Part shown: positions 26,649-35,862 of the stretch, piece after piece
Position numbering within the stretch: position 1 is the first letter of the stretch
Layout of the letters: every line of letters starts with the position of its first letter
Assembly (NCBI GenBank): GCA_025359085.1
Contig: JANYHL010000097.1
Span: 1-58,710 of the forward strand
Direction of reading: 5' to 3'
DNA length: 58,710 bases
DNA from: Gammaproteobacteria bacterium
GTDB taxonomy: Bacteria > Pseudomonadota > Gammaproteobacteria > Burkholderiales > Burkholderiaceae_C
Translations under genes and position numbers: made by a program
The notes under the pieces: model-generated
Told to the model about the DNA's origin: nothing
The model's database searches: none
The model's input: the letters and a program-made list of their open reading frames with translations, nothing else

Positions 26649-26748
26649 CGGGCGGAAAAAAATAGGGGCATGAAACCCAACACCGCCGTCAAAATTTTGT
26701 TCCAGCCGCAAAGGCGCAAGGCGGCGATCCGGTGCCCGGTCGAGCGGC

Positions 26749-27171
26749 TCAACGCACCAGCAGCACCGGCACCTTGCAGTGTGCCAAGACCTCGGTGACC
26801 ACCGAGCCCATTACCAGGTTGACCAAGGTGCCGTGGCCGTGCGAGCCCATGATGACCATGTCGAACTTGCCGCTGTCGGCGAACTGGGCAATGCTTTCGC
26901 CCGCATGGCCAATCTTCCAGTTACTCTGGGCATCGATGCCATGGCGCAGCAAAAACCTGGTGACCGGTGCGAGCACTTTTTCGGCTTCCTCGACATAGTA
27001 TTTGTCGATGATTTGCTTGCCCACGGCAGCGCGGGCGCGCGCCGGGATCATCGGTTGCACCGTGAACACGATGTACTCGTTGCCCGGGCTGAACAGCTCA
27101 TCATGTGTGCTCAGGTAAGCCAGCATTTTCTTGGTGTAAAGACTGCCGTCGACGGCGAGAAGAATCTTCAT
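26749..27171 (-). CDS. Universal stress protein, UspA-like
   Basis: The 140-residue single-domain protein begins KILLAVDGSLYTKKML and ends with the ATP-binding loop MGSHGHGTLVNLVMGSV, which keeps the G-2x-G-9x-G(S) pattern. It is therefore probably an ATP-binding UspA paralogue acting in the cytosol under stress or growth arrest. It stands alone, convergent to argP. Confidence 0.9.
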   Translation of the reverse strand: MKILLAVDGSLYTKKMLAYLSTHDELFSPGNEYIVFTVQPMIPARARAAVGKQIIDKYYVEEAEKVLAPVTRFLLRHGIDAQSNWKIGHAGESIAQFADSGKFDMVIMGSHGHGTLVNLVMGSVVTEVLAHCKVPVLLVR

Positions 27172-27244
27172 GCGGGGACTCCTTGGTTAAACGATCAAGT
27201 CGAGTGTAATCAGGGCCGCAGCCCAAAAGACTCAACCGACCGGT

Positions 27245-28084
27245 CTAAAACCGGGCATCCAGCCACTTTTTCAGCTCGGCAAAAACCGGTGCGGCGTCGA
27301 GCTCGTTGAATATTTCGTGGTACAGCGTCTCAAAGCAATGGGCGCTGACCACCGTCGGGGGCGCTGCTGCGGCAAAGGCGCGACTGCCCGCCGGGTTGAC
27401 CAAGCGGTCGGCTCCGGCATACAGCAACAGCGTGGGGACCGACCAACTGGCCGCCTGCGCCAGCGTGGCGGGCCCGCCGTCGGCAATAAAACGGGCCAGG
27501 CGCGCCGACACGCGGTCATGCACCAGTTTGTCGGCGCGGTAAGCCGCAACCACCGCCGGATCGTGTGAAATGAGCGAGGCATCCAGGCCATTGCCGATGC
27601 GCAAATTGGGGGCAATGCGGGGCAGCACGGCCAACAGCAGTTTCTGAACCGCATTCAGGCCGGGCTCGAGCGCGGGCGAGGACAGGACCAGCGCCTGCAC
27701 CGGACGCAGGCCCAGGGCCACAAAGCGCGCGGCCACCAAGCCTCCCATGCTGTGCCCGAGCAGAATCAGTGGCGTGTGGGGGCCCATGCGGGCGCGCGTG
27801 CTGTCCACGATATCGGCCAGGTCATCGAGCAAACGGGTGTCGCTGGGCAGGCCCCCGCGTGGTCCGCCTGACTCGCCATGGCCATGTTGGTCATGGCCGC
27901 GCACCGCAAAGCCCCAGTCGTTGAGCTGACCGGCCAGGCGGTCATAGCGGCCGACGTGTTCGCCCAGGCCATGCACCAGCAAGACCACGCCGCGCCGTAC
28001 CTGACCCGCCGCCAGTGGCCAGTCCTGCACCGCCAAGTTGTCGCCGTCCAGGGCGACAAAGGGAGACAGCGTGCTGTCGGTCAT
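27245..28084 (-). CDS. Alpha/beta hydrolase (monoacylglycerol-lipase-like)
   Basis: The 279-residue protein has the oxyanion-hole segment LLVHGLGEHVGRY, the HDQHGHGESGG motif and the nucleophile elbow GHSMGG near residue 112. The catalytic aspartate is in LLYAGADRLVNP and the histidine is in ETLYHEIFNE. This pattern matches bacterial serine hydrolases of the monoglyceride lipase/lysophospholipase type. It overlaps the upstream peptidase gene by one base and is co-transcribed with it. Confidence 0.88.
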   Translation of the reverse strand: MTDSTLSPFVALDGDNLAVQDWPLAAGQVRRGVVLLVHGLGEHVGRYDRLAGQLNDWGFAVRGHDQHGHGESGGPRGGLPSDTRLLDDLADIVDSTRARMGPHTPLILLGHSMGGLVAARFVALGLRPVQALVLSSPALEPGLNAVQKLLLAVLPRIAPNLRIGNGLDASLISHDPAVVAAYRADKLVHDRVSARLARFIADGGPATLAQAASWSVPTLLLYAGADRLVNPAGSRAFAAAAPPTVVSAHCFETLYHEIFNELDAAPVFAELKKWLDARF

Positions 28085-29559
28085 CAGGGGAGCTGGGCGA
28101 TCACTTGCGCCACGGCGGCGGTCAGTTTTTTGGCATACGGCACATGCAAGAATTCATTGGGACCGTGCGCATTGCTCTTGGGGCCGAGCACGCCGCAGAC
28201 CATCATCTGCGCTTTCGGAAAACCGGTGGACAGCATGTTCATGAGCGGAATGGTGCCACCCTGGCCGATGTAGCCGCAGGGGGCGCCAAAGTAGTCTTGC
28301 GAGGCCGCGTTCAGCGCTTGCTCAAACCACGGTGCGGTGCGGGGGGCGTTCCAGCCGGTGGCATGGGAGTCGGGCACAAAGCTGACCCGCGCTTGGTACG
28401 GGGCATTGTCTTCCAGCAGCGCCTTGAGCTGTTGCACGGCGTGACTCGCCTCCACCAGCGGCGGCAGGCGCAGGCTGAGCTTGAAGGCGGTAAACGGGCG
28501 CAGCACGTTGCCCGCGTTTTTCATGTCGGGCAGACCGTCCGCGCCCGTGATGCTGAGCGTGGGGGTCCAGGTGCGGTTCAACAGCGCCTGCAGCGGATCG
28601 GTGCTGGTGGGAAGCATGGTCTGGCTGGCGCCGCCACAGTCCGCGTGTGCCCAGGGGAAACGTTTGTAAAGTTCGTCGCCCAAAATGGCGGCAGTGGCCT
28701 GGGCTTGACGCAGCCGGTCAGCCGGCACTTCGCAGTGAAACTGCGCGGGCAGCAAGCGGCCGCTGGCGCTGTCTTCCAGCCGGTCCAGCAGGTGGCGCAG
28801 GATCCGAAAGCTCGACGGCACCAGGCCGCTGGCATCGCCGGAATGCACGCCCTCGGTCAGCACCTCCACCTTGAGTGTGCCGCTGGCCATGCCGCGCAGG
28901 CTGTTGGTCAGCCAGAGCTGCTCGTAGTTGCCGGCGCCCGAGTCCAGGCAGATCACCAGTGCCACATCGCCCAGCCGGGGACGCAGCGCGTCGATGTAGG
29001 GCAGCAGGTCATACGAGCCGCTTTCTTCGCAGGTTTCCACCAACCCGACGATTCGCGGGTGCGCCGCACCCTGGGTTTTGAGGGCCCGGATGGCGGTGAT
29101 GGCGGCATAAATCGCGTAACCATCGTCGGCGCCGCCCCGGCCATAGAGTTTGCCGTCTTCATATTTGGGAGTCCAAGGCCCGAGGTCGCTGCGCCACCCG
29201 GTGAATTCGGGCTGTTTGTCCAGGTGGCCGTACATCAGCACCGTTTGGCTGGACACGGCTTGCTGGGCGCTGCCGGTGCAGGCCGCCACTTCAAAAAACA
29301 GCACCGGCGTGCGCCCGGGCAGGCGGATGATTTCCAGCGTCAAGCCGACGACCTTTTGTGCCTCCACCCACGCGGCGGCATGGCGCACCACGGTGTCAAT
29401 AAATCCGTGCTGCGCCCAATCCGCGTCGAACATGGGCGATTTGGCGGGGATGGCGATGTAGTCGCTGAGCTGGGCGACGATGTCATCGTCCCAGGCCTGA
29501 GTGACTTCGCTGAGGATCTGGCTGGCGTTCAGCGCGGCGGCGGGGAGACGTGCATTCAT
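28084..29559 (-). CDS. M20-family metallopeptidase
   Basis: The 491-residue enzyme has the metal-site histidine and aspartate in LMYGHLDKQPEF and the bridging aspartate in GRGGADDGYAIYA. The catalytic glutamate pair is in LVETCEESGSYDLL, and the dimerisation domain is inserted around residues 220-370. These are the features of M20 carboxypeptidases and dipeptidases with two zinc ions. I set the start at the ATG at 29559, 7 bp after AGGAA. The substrate is unknown, probably di- or tripeptides. Confidence 0.9.
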   Translation of the reverse strand: MNARLPAAALNASQILSEVTQAWDDDIVAQLSDYIAIPAKSPMFDADWAQHGFIDTVVRHAAAWVEAQKVVGLTLEIIRLPGRTPVLFFEVAACTGSAQQAVSSQTVLMYGHLDKQPEFTGWRSDLGPWTPKYEDGKLYGRGGADDGYAIYAAITAIRALKTQGAAHPRIVGLVETCEESGSYDLLPYIDALRPRLGDVALVICLDSGAGNYEQLWLTNSLRGMASGTLKVEVLTEGVHSGDASGLVPSSFRILRHLLDRLEDSASGRLLPAQFHCEVPADRLRQAQATAAILGDELYKRFPWAHADCGGASQTMLPTSTDPLQALLNRTWTPTLSITGADGLPDMKNAGNVLRPFTAFKLSLRLPPLVEASHAVQQLKALLEDNAPYQARVSFVPDSHATGWNAPRTAPWFEQALNAASQDYFGAPCGYIGQGGTIPLMNMLSTGFPKAQMMVCGVLGPKSNAHGPNEFLHVPYAKKLTAAVAQVIAQLP

Positions 29560-29600
29560 ACAAAATTCCTTGCGTCGTGTGGATCTGAGAAAACCAGGCC

Positions 29601-30722
29601 TCAAGCGCCTTTCAGCACAGGGTAGTCGGTGTAGCCTTTGGCGCCACCACCGTAAAAGGTGCTGCTGTCACATTTGTTGAACGGACCACCGCGGCGCAGA
29701 CGAGCCACCAGGTCCGGGTTGGCAATGAAGGGGCGGCCAAAGGCCACCAGGTCAGCGCCCCCGGCAACGGCGAGTTGCGCCAGTTCCTGGTCCAGACCGT
29801 TGTTGACCATCCAGGCGCCTCTGCCCCCGGCAGCCCGGTAGGCTCGGCGCAGGCCGGTGTAGTCGAACGGGCGGTCCGGCAACGTGCGCGCGCCGCCGGT
29901 GGCCCCTTCAATAACGTGCACATAAGCCAGCTTGAAAGCGGCCAGTTCGCGCACCAGGTAGTCAAACAAGGGTTGCGGATCGGGGTCAAAGGCATCGTTG
30001 GCCGGGGTCACGGGCGACAGGCGAATGCCGACGCGCCCAGCGCCCACGGCAGCGGTCACGGCCTGCACCACTTCGAGCAACAGGCGGGCGCGGTTTTCGA
30101 TGCTGCCACCGTAGTCGTCACGGCGCAGGTTGGAGCCTGCCTTGAGAAACTGGTCCAGCAAATAGCCGTTGGCCGCGTGAATCTCGACCCCGTCAAAGCC
30201 TGCGGTCTGCACCGCGTTGCGGGCCGCTGCCTGGTAGGTGTGCACGATGTCCGGCAACTCGTAGGCCTGCAGCGCACGCGGCTCGGACGTGTCCACAAAG
30301 ACCGGCACGCCGTCCTGCAGCAACACGGTTTTGGTTTTCGCAGCGAGGGCCGACGGCGCCACCGGCTGGCCGCCCTCCGGCTGCAGGCTGGTGTGTGAGA
30401 CCCGGCCCACATGCCAGAGCTGCACCACGATCTTGCCGCCTGCGCCGTGCACACTGTGGGTGACGTGCTTCCAGCCTTCAAGTTGCTCGGAGCCATACAA
30501 ACCGGGCACGTCGGCATAGCCCTGGCCCTGCTGGCTGATGGCGGTGGCCTCGGTGATGATCAAGCCGGCGCTGGCGCGCTGGGTGTAGTACTGGGCCATC
30601 AGCGGTGTGGGAATGGCATCGGGCGCGCGGTTACGCGTCAGCGGTGCCATCACGATGCGGTTGGCAAGCAGCAGGTCGCCGGCCTGGACCGGGTCAAACA
30701 GGGTGGCAGTGCGGTATGGCAT
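29601..30722 (-). CDS. Old Yellow Enzyme family alkene reductase
   Basis: The 373-residue FMN enzyme has VMAPLTRNRAPDAIPTPLMA, the QLWHVGRVSHTSLQPEGGQP loop, and GFDGVEIHAANGYLLDQF with the substrate-binding His/Asn pair. It also has SNLRRDDYGGSIENRAR and a phosphate-binding GRPFIANPDLV. This matches the NemA/XenB branch, which reduces activated C=C bonds or nitro groups with NAD(P)H. It lies upstream of the peptidase-hydrolase pair on the same strand. Confidence 0.92.
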   Translation of the reverse strand: MPYRTATLFDPVQAGDLLLANRIVMAPLTRNRAPDAIPTPLMAQYYTQRASAGLIITEATAISQQGQGYADVPGLYGSEQLEGWKHVTHSVHGAGGKIVVQLWHVGRVSHTSLQPEGGQPVAPSALAAKTKTVLLQDGVPVFVDTSEPRALQAYELPDIVHTYQAAARNAVQTAGFDGVEIHAANGYLLDQFLKAGSNLRRDDYGGSIENRARLLLEVVQAVTAAVGAGRVGIRLSPVTPANDAFDPDPQPLFDYLVRELAAFKLAYVHVIEGATGGARTLPDRPFDYTGLRRAYRAAGGRGAWMVNNGLDQELAQLAVAGGADLVAFGRPFIANPDLVARLRRGGPFNKCDSSTFYGGGAKGYTDYPVLKGA

Positions 30723-30798
30723 AAAAAATATCCATGGTTAAAAGTGAGTGAAATCGACGGGGCCGAATGCGAACAAGCACCGGGCCCCATGCGCGTCC

Positions 30799-31380
30799 TT
30801 ATCTTGAGAGCTTGTAGACCGAGGTTCCGGCCAGCAGGTTGGGCAGTCGGCGCACCACCTTGGCGTTCTGCAGGCCAAAACTGTCGAGCACCGTCAAACC
30901 ATTGCGGCCGGCCAGAATGCCCAGATCGGCATGGGTGCCAACGCGGATATTGGGTGTGTCAAACCACTGGTAAGGCAAGCGGCGCGTCACTGGCATGCGC
31001 CCGCTCAAAACGCTCAGGCGGTTCGGCCAGTGCGCAAAATTGGGGAAGGCCACCACGCCAAAGCGCCCCACCCGCACCGTCTCGCGCAGCATCACCTCGG
31101 CGTTGCGCAAGTGTTGCAAGGTGTCGATTTGCAGCACCACATCAAACGAAGCGTCTTCAAACATCGACAAGCCTTCGTCCAGGTTGAGCTGGATCACATT
31201 GACCCCGCGCTTGACGCAGGCCAGCACGTTGGCATCGTCAATTTCGATACCGTAGCCGCTGCAGCCGCGGGTCTGCTGCAAGTGCGCCAGCATGGCGCCG
31301 TCGCCGCAGCCCAGGTCCAGCACGCGGGCACCTTCCGGCACCAGCTGGGCCAGCGCATCCATGGTTTGGAGGTCACTCAT
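30799..31380 (-). CDS. metW: Methionine biosynthesis protein MetW
   Basis: The 193-residue methyltransferase-fold protein has the SAM motif [12 protein letters not shown], followed by [17 protein letters not shown] and [15 protein letters not shown], and ends with [13 protein letters not shown]. MetW accompanies MetX in many proteobacteria and is needed for full homoserine acyltransferase activity. Its start overlaps the metX stop (ATGA), and the two genes form an operon. Confidence 0.93.
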   Translation of the reverse strand: MSDLQTMDALAQLVPEGARVLDLGCGDGAMLAHLQQTRGCSGYGIEIDDANVLACVKRGVNVIQLNLDEGLSMFEDASFDVVLQIDTLQHLRNAEVMLRETVRVGRFGVVAFPNFAHWPNRLSVLSGRMPVTRRLPYQWFDTPNIRVGTHADLGILAGRNGLTVLDSFGLQNAKVVRRLPNLLAGTSVYKLSR

Positions 31381-32519
31381 GTTGACACCTCGACGCTATC
31401 AAAATAAGAGCGTATGACGCTTGTGTAGCGGGGGTCATCGAGCAAAAAGGCATCATGGCCATGCGGCGCGTCGATTTCGGCATAGCTCACGTCGCGCCGG
31501 TTGTGCAGCAGCGCCTTGACGATCTCGCGGCTGCGTTGGGGTGCAAAGCGCCAGTCGGTGCTAAAGCTCACCAGCAAAAACTTGCAGCTGGCGCGCGCCA
31601 ACGCGAGGCTCAGGTCGCCGCCGTAGGGGCGGGCCGGGTCAAAGTAGTCCAGCGCGCGCGTGATCAAGAGGTAGGTGTTGGCATCAAAGTAATCGGCGAA
31701 TTTGTCGCCCTGGTAACGCAGGTAGCTCTCGATCTGGAATTCAGCCTCCAGCGTACTGAACAGGTAGTCGTCCTGCGCCCCCCCTTTGCCAGCGGCAATC
31801 AACTGGCGGCCAAACTTCTCGTTCATCACGTCATCACTCAGGTAGGTGATGTGGCCGATCATGCGGGCAATGCGCAGGCCGCGTTTGGGCACGGTGCCAT
31901 GCGCGTAAAAATGTCCGCCATGAAAGTCGGGGTCGGTCGCGATCGCCCGGCGCGCCACTTCGTTGAAGGCGATGTTCTCGGCCGTCAGGTTGGGGGCGCT
32001 GGCAATCACCACCGCGTGGCGCACGCGCTCGGGGTACTGTATCGCCCAGCTCAGTGCCTGCATGCCACCCAGGCTGCCGCCCATCACGGCGGCGAGCGTC
32101 TGGATGCCCAGGGCATCGAGCAAGCGGGCTTGCGCGTTGACCCAGTCTTCGACTGTGACCACCGGAAAATCGGCGCCATAGACGCGGCCCGTGTCGGGGT
32201 TGGTATGCATCGGGCCGGTGGAGCCAAAGCAGGAGCCCAGGTTGTTGACGCCGATAACGAAGAAACGGTTGGTATCGAGCGGTTTGCCGGGACCGATCAT
32301 GTTGTCCCACCAGCCCTCGGACTTGTCCTGGCCGGCATACACACCCGCCACATGGTGCGAGGCGTTCAGGGCGTGGCAGATCAGCACGGCGTTCGATTTG
32401 GCCGCGTTGAGTTCGCCGTAGGTCTCAAAACTCAGCGCATAGTCACGCAGCGAGGCGCCACATTGCAGGGGCAAGACGGCATCGAACTGCATGGATTGGG
32501 GGGTGGCGATCATTTTCAT
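31377..32519 (-). CDS. metX: Homoserine O-acyltransferase MetX
   Basis: The 380-residue alpha/beta hydrolase-fold enzyme has [12 protein letters not shown], the nucleophile serine in [15 protein letters not shown] and a late [14 protein letters not shown] motif that supplies the catalytic histidine. The aspartate is in [11 protein letters not shown]. It acylates homoserine for methionine synthesis. MetX proteins with a MetW partner in proteobacteria are often succinyltransferases; the acyl donor cannot be settled by eye. Upstream of it lies only IS debris. Confidence 0.93.
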   Translation of the reverse strand: MKMIATPQSMQFDAVLPLQCGASLRDYALSFETYGELNAAKSNAVLICHALNASHHVAGVYAGQDKSEGWWDNMIGPGKPLDTNRFFVIGVNNLGSCFGSTGPMHTNPDTGRVYGADFPVVTVEDWVNAQARLLDALGIQTLAAVMGGSLGGMQALSWAIQYPERVRHAVVIASAPNLTAENIAFNEVARRAIATDPDFHGGHFYAHGTVPKRGLRIARMIGHITYLSDDVMNEKFGRQLIAAGKGGAQDDYLFSTLEAEFQIESYLRYQGDKFADYFDANTYLLITRALDYFDPARPYGGDLSLALARASCKFLLVSFSTDWRFAPQRSREIVKALLHNRRDVSYAEIDAPHGHDAFLLDDPRYTSVIRSYFDSVEVST

Positions 32520-32639
32520 CAGTTGGAGGAAAGCTCAAGTTCGCGTTGCGCAACTTTAGACGGTCCCCCATCTTAATCAGTTGGCGACAGCCCGGGCGCC
32601 GGAGCTGCCAATTGCGGCTCCACCCAGTGCACTACCAAC

Positions 32640-32945
32640 ATAACGAGAGTCGCCGCCACAAATTCACCCAGTTCAAATACAAGGTGGTTAACTGGTCTGA
32701 ACACAACTACACCTTGCATCGCGCGGCGACATCGTGATCTGGTTTACCGAAAAAGCAACTGAGCAGTGGCACCTGGTCAAAGCAGGAATACGTGGTAGAC
32801 CACTGATGCATGCCGCTCACGCCATAGAAACTGTCATTTGAGTAGGGCAAGTAGTTCACCTGTCACTGCGTCAAACCGAAGGCTTCATGAACTCGGTAGC
32901 GCGCATCATGGGTGATGGCGCCTACGATGGGGCGCCCGTATAGGG
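32640..32945 (+). pseudogene. IS5/IS903-like transposase remnant
   Basis: The remnant is spread over several frames. One reads RRHKFTQFKYKVVNWSEHN, the typical N-terminus. A shifted frame gives GDIVIWFTEKATEQWHLVK and RGRPLMHAAHAIETV. After a stop comes VVHLSLRQTEGFMNSVARIM and then GDGAYDGAPV with a TAG. The last piece belongs near the second catalytic aspartate, so a middle segment is deleted. The element is inactive. Confidence 0.75.
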
Positions 32946-33379
32946 AAATAGCCAGGGCTGCAACTGCTTGCCCGAAGCGGCGAGCTCGGTGCAAGCGCGC
33001 CAAAGTAGCGACGCCGGTGCGGGCATGGAGCAGGCCCCGGACCAAAACGCACTGTCCACAACAGTGCGTTTTCAGTGCCCTGGGGCATCACACACATGGC
33101 GTACCGCGGTGCGTCAGACGCGTCAGCTTAATCTGTCACCAGTTGCGCGCCGTTTTCCTCGTAGTCGGGTTGCGCTTGCCCGCCTGGGAGCAAGTTCCCA
33201 TATTTCGGAGGTGGAACCATCGCTTTCAATGTCGGCTAGGGGGCGGGCAGTTCCGATATCTGTAGGTCGGCAATGTGTCTTGATGAGTCAGGAACGAGCC
33301 ATTCTCTCCAGCAGTTCCACCCGCCTAGAATCCGCAAATCGCCCTTTGCGGGCCTACCTTATTACTTCAGGTAACCACC
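32946..33379. other. Intergenic region without a supported gene
   Basis: I see no convincing reading frame here. It may include the tail of the IS903-like remnant. A 12-bp hairpin lies at 33044-33072, and the leader of the glutathione transferase gene begins near 33340. Confidence 0.6.
33044..33072. terminator. Bidirectional terminator-like hairpin
   Basis: AAAACGCACTGT and ACAGTGCGTTTT form a perfect 12-bp stem around a five-base loop, with A on one flank and T on the other. It can act as a terminator in either direction. Confidence 0.7.
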
Positions 33380-34000
33380 ATGCCCAAACTCAAACTCACC
33401 TATTTCGATTTTCATGGCGGCCGCGCTGAGCCAGTGCGTCTGGCCTTGCATATCGGCGGCGTTGCCTTTGAAGATCACCGCGTTACGTTTGCTGAATTTG
33501 CCGAAGTGCGCAAGTCCACGCCTTTTGGCCAGGTGCCCACCCTGACGGTGGATGGCGTGCAGGTGACGCAGTGTGATTCGATTCTTCGATACGCGGGCAA
33601 ACTGGCAGGTCTGTACCCCACCGATGCGTATCAGGCGCTTTTGTGCGACGAAGTGATGTACGTAGTGGAGGAAGCCAGCGTCAAGATGGGTCCGACTTTT
33701 CGCATGACGGGCGAGGTCCAGAGGGACGCTCGCGCTGCCCTCGTCCATGGTTCCATCCCCGTGTACCTTGGCTGGCTGCAAAGCCAGTTGCAGGCCCATG
33801 GCGGTGAATACTTTGCTGACAATCGGCTCACTGTTGCTGACCTGAAGGTTTTTGCCGATGTGAGCGCCCTCAAGTCGGGGCGTCTGGACCATGTGCCTAC
33901 CGATCTGGTAGAAAAGGTGGCGCCTGCCCTGAATGCACATATGCACCGTATTGCCCAAACACCGACTGTGGCGCATTATTACGCCAAGTTCAGTGCTTAA
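33380..34000 (+). CDS. Glutathione S-transferase (sigma/alpha-like)
   Basis: The 206-residue protein starts with LKLTYFDFHGGRAEPVRLAL, whose Tyr8 is the usual thiolate-activating residue of this class. The FGQVPTLTVDG cis-proline loop and QCDSILRYAGKLAGLYP glutathione-binding segment follow. The C-terminal helical domain runs from about residue 85 with NRLTVADLKVFADV. It resembles eukaryotic-type sigma/mu/alpha GSTs more than the usual bacterial beta class. It stands alone downstream of IS debris. Confidence 0.88.
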   Translation: MPKLKLTYFDFHGGRAEPVRLALHIGGVAFEDHRVTFAEFAEVRKSTPFGQVPTLTVDGVQVTQCDSILRYAGKLAGLYPTDAYQALLCDEVMYVVEEASVKMGPTFRMTGEVQRDARAALVHGSIPVYLGWLQSQLQAHGGEYFADNRLTVADLKVFADVSALKSGRLDHVPTDLVEKVAPALNAHMHRIAQTPTVAHYYAKFSA

Positions 34001-34206
34001 GAATGGCTGTGGACGGGAACAAATTACAAGTCCCGACCACCAGCGAAAGTCGAAACGGTCAAAAATGGCGGCCGACGTTCCATGTAGAAGTCAAGCGCCA
34101 ATTCTTACCCAATCCGGGTGAATAGCCCGGTCCGTAAGTGGTGTATTCGACAACGATGGTGATAACTTTTAGGGCGTAAGACCTAGACCGACCGAACCGA
34201 AGACAC

Positions 34207-34659
34207 TCAGTTCGCTGGCGTTACCTGCGCACGAATTTCGCCTCCTGGGTTGTCCTTGGTGTGTAAATTTACGTACCATTTGCCGGCCGAAAAATCTTTG
34301 GCTTGCTCAGGGGTAATGGTGGCTTCACCGCTGATAGGGCTCTCTACACTGCCTTTGAACCCCAGGACGACGCCGGCATTTTGACCAGTAATAGCAGGCC
34401 CATGGAAGTGCCCCGCGCCAACAGGGCCAGTAAGGCCGGAATAGACCACCTTCCACTTCAACTCGTTGGTATCCCTGTTGAGTGTCGCCTCAACTGTTCC
34501 TGTACCCTGGCTTGAGTTTGGAGGCACCTCGCCGGCGCTGGAGAGTTTTCCGGTAAATGTGACGATATCGGCGGCATAGACCCCACTCGCGCTCCCGGCA
34601 ATCGCAAACAGGGAGATGGCAAAAAGCTGTTTTATCAAAGCAATGAGTCGGTTAAACAT
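34207..34659 (-). CDS. Secreted CHRD-domain protein
   Basis: A signal peptide ends at VYAAD near residue 31 (start at ATG 34659, preceded by AAGAGG). The CHRD domain follows with FTGKLSSAGEVPPNSSQGTG, GHFHGPAITGQNAGVVLGF and a terminal WYVNLHTKDNPGGEIRAQ. CHRD domains occur in chordin and in bacterial exported proteins of uncertain role; the HxH and NLHT motifs are conserved. The protein is about 150 residues long, a single domain, and should be periplasmic or extracellular. Confidence 0.88.
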   Translation of the reverse strand: MFNRLIALIKQLFAISLFAIAGSASGVYAADIVTFTGKLSSAGEVPPNSSQGTGTVEATLNRDTNELKWKVVYSGLTGPVGAGHFHGPAITGQNAGVVLGFKGSVESPISGEATITPEQAKDFSAGKWYVNLHTKDNPGGEIRAQVTPAN

Positions 34660-35082
34660 TGTTTTCCTCTTGTAGTTGAATGAAAAGTCGGAAATACGAC
34701 CTTTCAATATTTATCTTGGCAGAATGCTCTGAGTTGTAACACCGGTCTCCATCTCAACCACGATAAGAGTAAGGTCACTTTCATGGTTGGAAAAATACGG
34801 ATCCGTAACAACAAAACTTGCATTCATGACGATTTGCAGCATCGCCGTCCATCTACCCTGCCCCCAACAGACAACGACAAATAGGCCTTCGCAAGCGTGC
34901 AGACCGCCACCTTCGAGGCCGACCGTGCTGGTCCATGCCGGTCGCGGTGACGTGCGATGCCGCACAGACACAGCCGATGCCGACGCAGACAATAGACTCC
35001 CTTGAGAACCTCTTAAGGCGTGGCACCACGCGCTGAAGCCCAGCCGACTCTATCCAGAGTCACACACAACCAGGAGATGACC
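34660..35082. other. Intergenic region, no supported gene
   Basis: It contains the leader of the CHRD gene on one side and the AGGAG ribosome binding site (35072-35076) of the small glycine-rich protein on the other. I see no recognisable coding, RNA or repeat signal in the middle. Confidence 0.6.
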
Positions 35083-35472
35083 ATGAACAATGACAATCGC
35101 AACCTCGACGCGAACCGCGACCCGCTCACCCGTGCACCCGGCGCACACCCATCGGGCACGGGCACCGGCGCAGTCGTCGGCGGCGGCGCCGGGGCAGGTG
35201 CGACGACCGGACCCGGCGGACGCCAGCAGCCCACACCGCCGCGTGGCGCGAAGGCGCCCCTGTCGGCCCCAGGTCTGGCGCTGCCTCACGAACGTGACGA
35301 ATCCACCGACACCACTGCCGAGGCCCCCGATCCCATGATTGTCCAGGCCAAGCGTGACATCGACGCCGGGCTGGTCGACACTGACATGCATGCGACCCCT
35401 GGCCTGGACGCGGAGCTCCGTGAGCGCCTGGTTCCCGGCCCCGGCGGCAAGTCGCCACCGTCGGGCGGCTGA
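35083..35472 (+). CDS. Small glycine/proline-rich hypothetical protein
   Basis: The 129-residue protein is hydrophilic and of low complexity. A glycine-alanine run, GTGAVVGGGAGAGATTGPGG, spans about residues 24-43, and a negatively charged segment (ERDESTDTTAEAPDP) follows. The C-terminus, with IDAGLVDTDMHATPGLDAEL, is better ordered. AGGAG six bases before the ATG at 35083 decides that start over the ATG at 35077. The family is not recognised; small stress-induced proteins of Burkholderiales look similar. No signal peptide is seen. Confidence 0.55.
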   Translation: MNNDNRNLDANRDPLTRAPGAHPSGTGTGAVVGGGAGAGATTGPGGRQQPTPPRGAKAPLSAPGLALPHERDESTDTTAEAPDPMIVQAKRDIDAGLVDTDMHATPGLDAELRERLVPGPGGKSPPSGG

Positions 35473-35862
35473 TCTTTATTTTTGTACACGCATGTACAGC
35501 TGGCTCGACGTTCGTGGTCGCGCGCGTCGTTCACATTGAGCCGACGACGGTCTATGCACGCTTTGATCGCGCCATTACCCGTGTCCCTGGCCTTCATTCA
35601 ACAGAAACTTCCCGATCAGTGCCGACCGCGTGCAGCCGCATTCAACCGTTTAATACGAACAAAAGCTATTTTTCGACGTGTACGTTCTGACCTGGAAGAC
35701 CTACGCAAGCTCACCAAGTGAGCCTGCTCCACTGGTCAGCCCTCCAGCCATACTCAAGTTTTTCCCTGACACTGCGGCTCACCTGATGATCTAGTGCCGG
35801 TAGACGATACCCGCTGGTCATAATGGCAATCAAAGTCAAAATAAACTCCGGGAGTCCTCAAA
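35473..35862. other. Intergenic region upstream of the decayed BREX locus
   Basis: No supported gene is present. The region is compositionally mixed and lies at the junction between core genes and the defence island. A GGGAG motif shortly before 35863 could serve as ribosome binding site for the downstream frame. Confidence 0.5.

Noticed and set aside
34711-34992. Leftward open frame upstream of the CHRD gene
   Set aside because: No family resemblance and no ribosome binding site; residue content is that of a random frame in GC-rich DNA.
35482-35721. Open frame ending in VRSDLEDLRKLTK before the BREX remnant
   Set aside because: There is no ribosome binding site or recognisable homology and the composition does not look coding.
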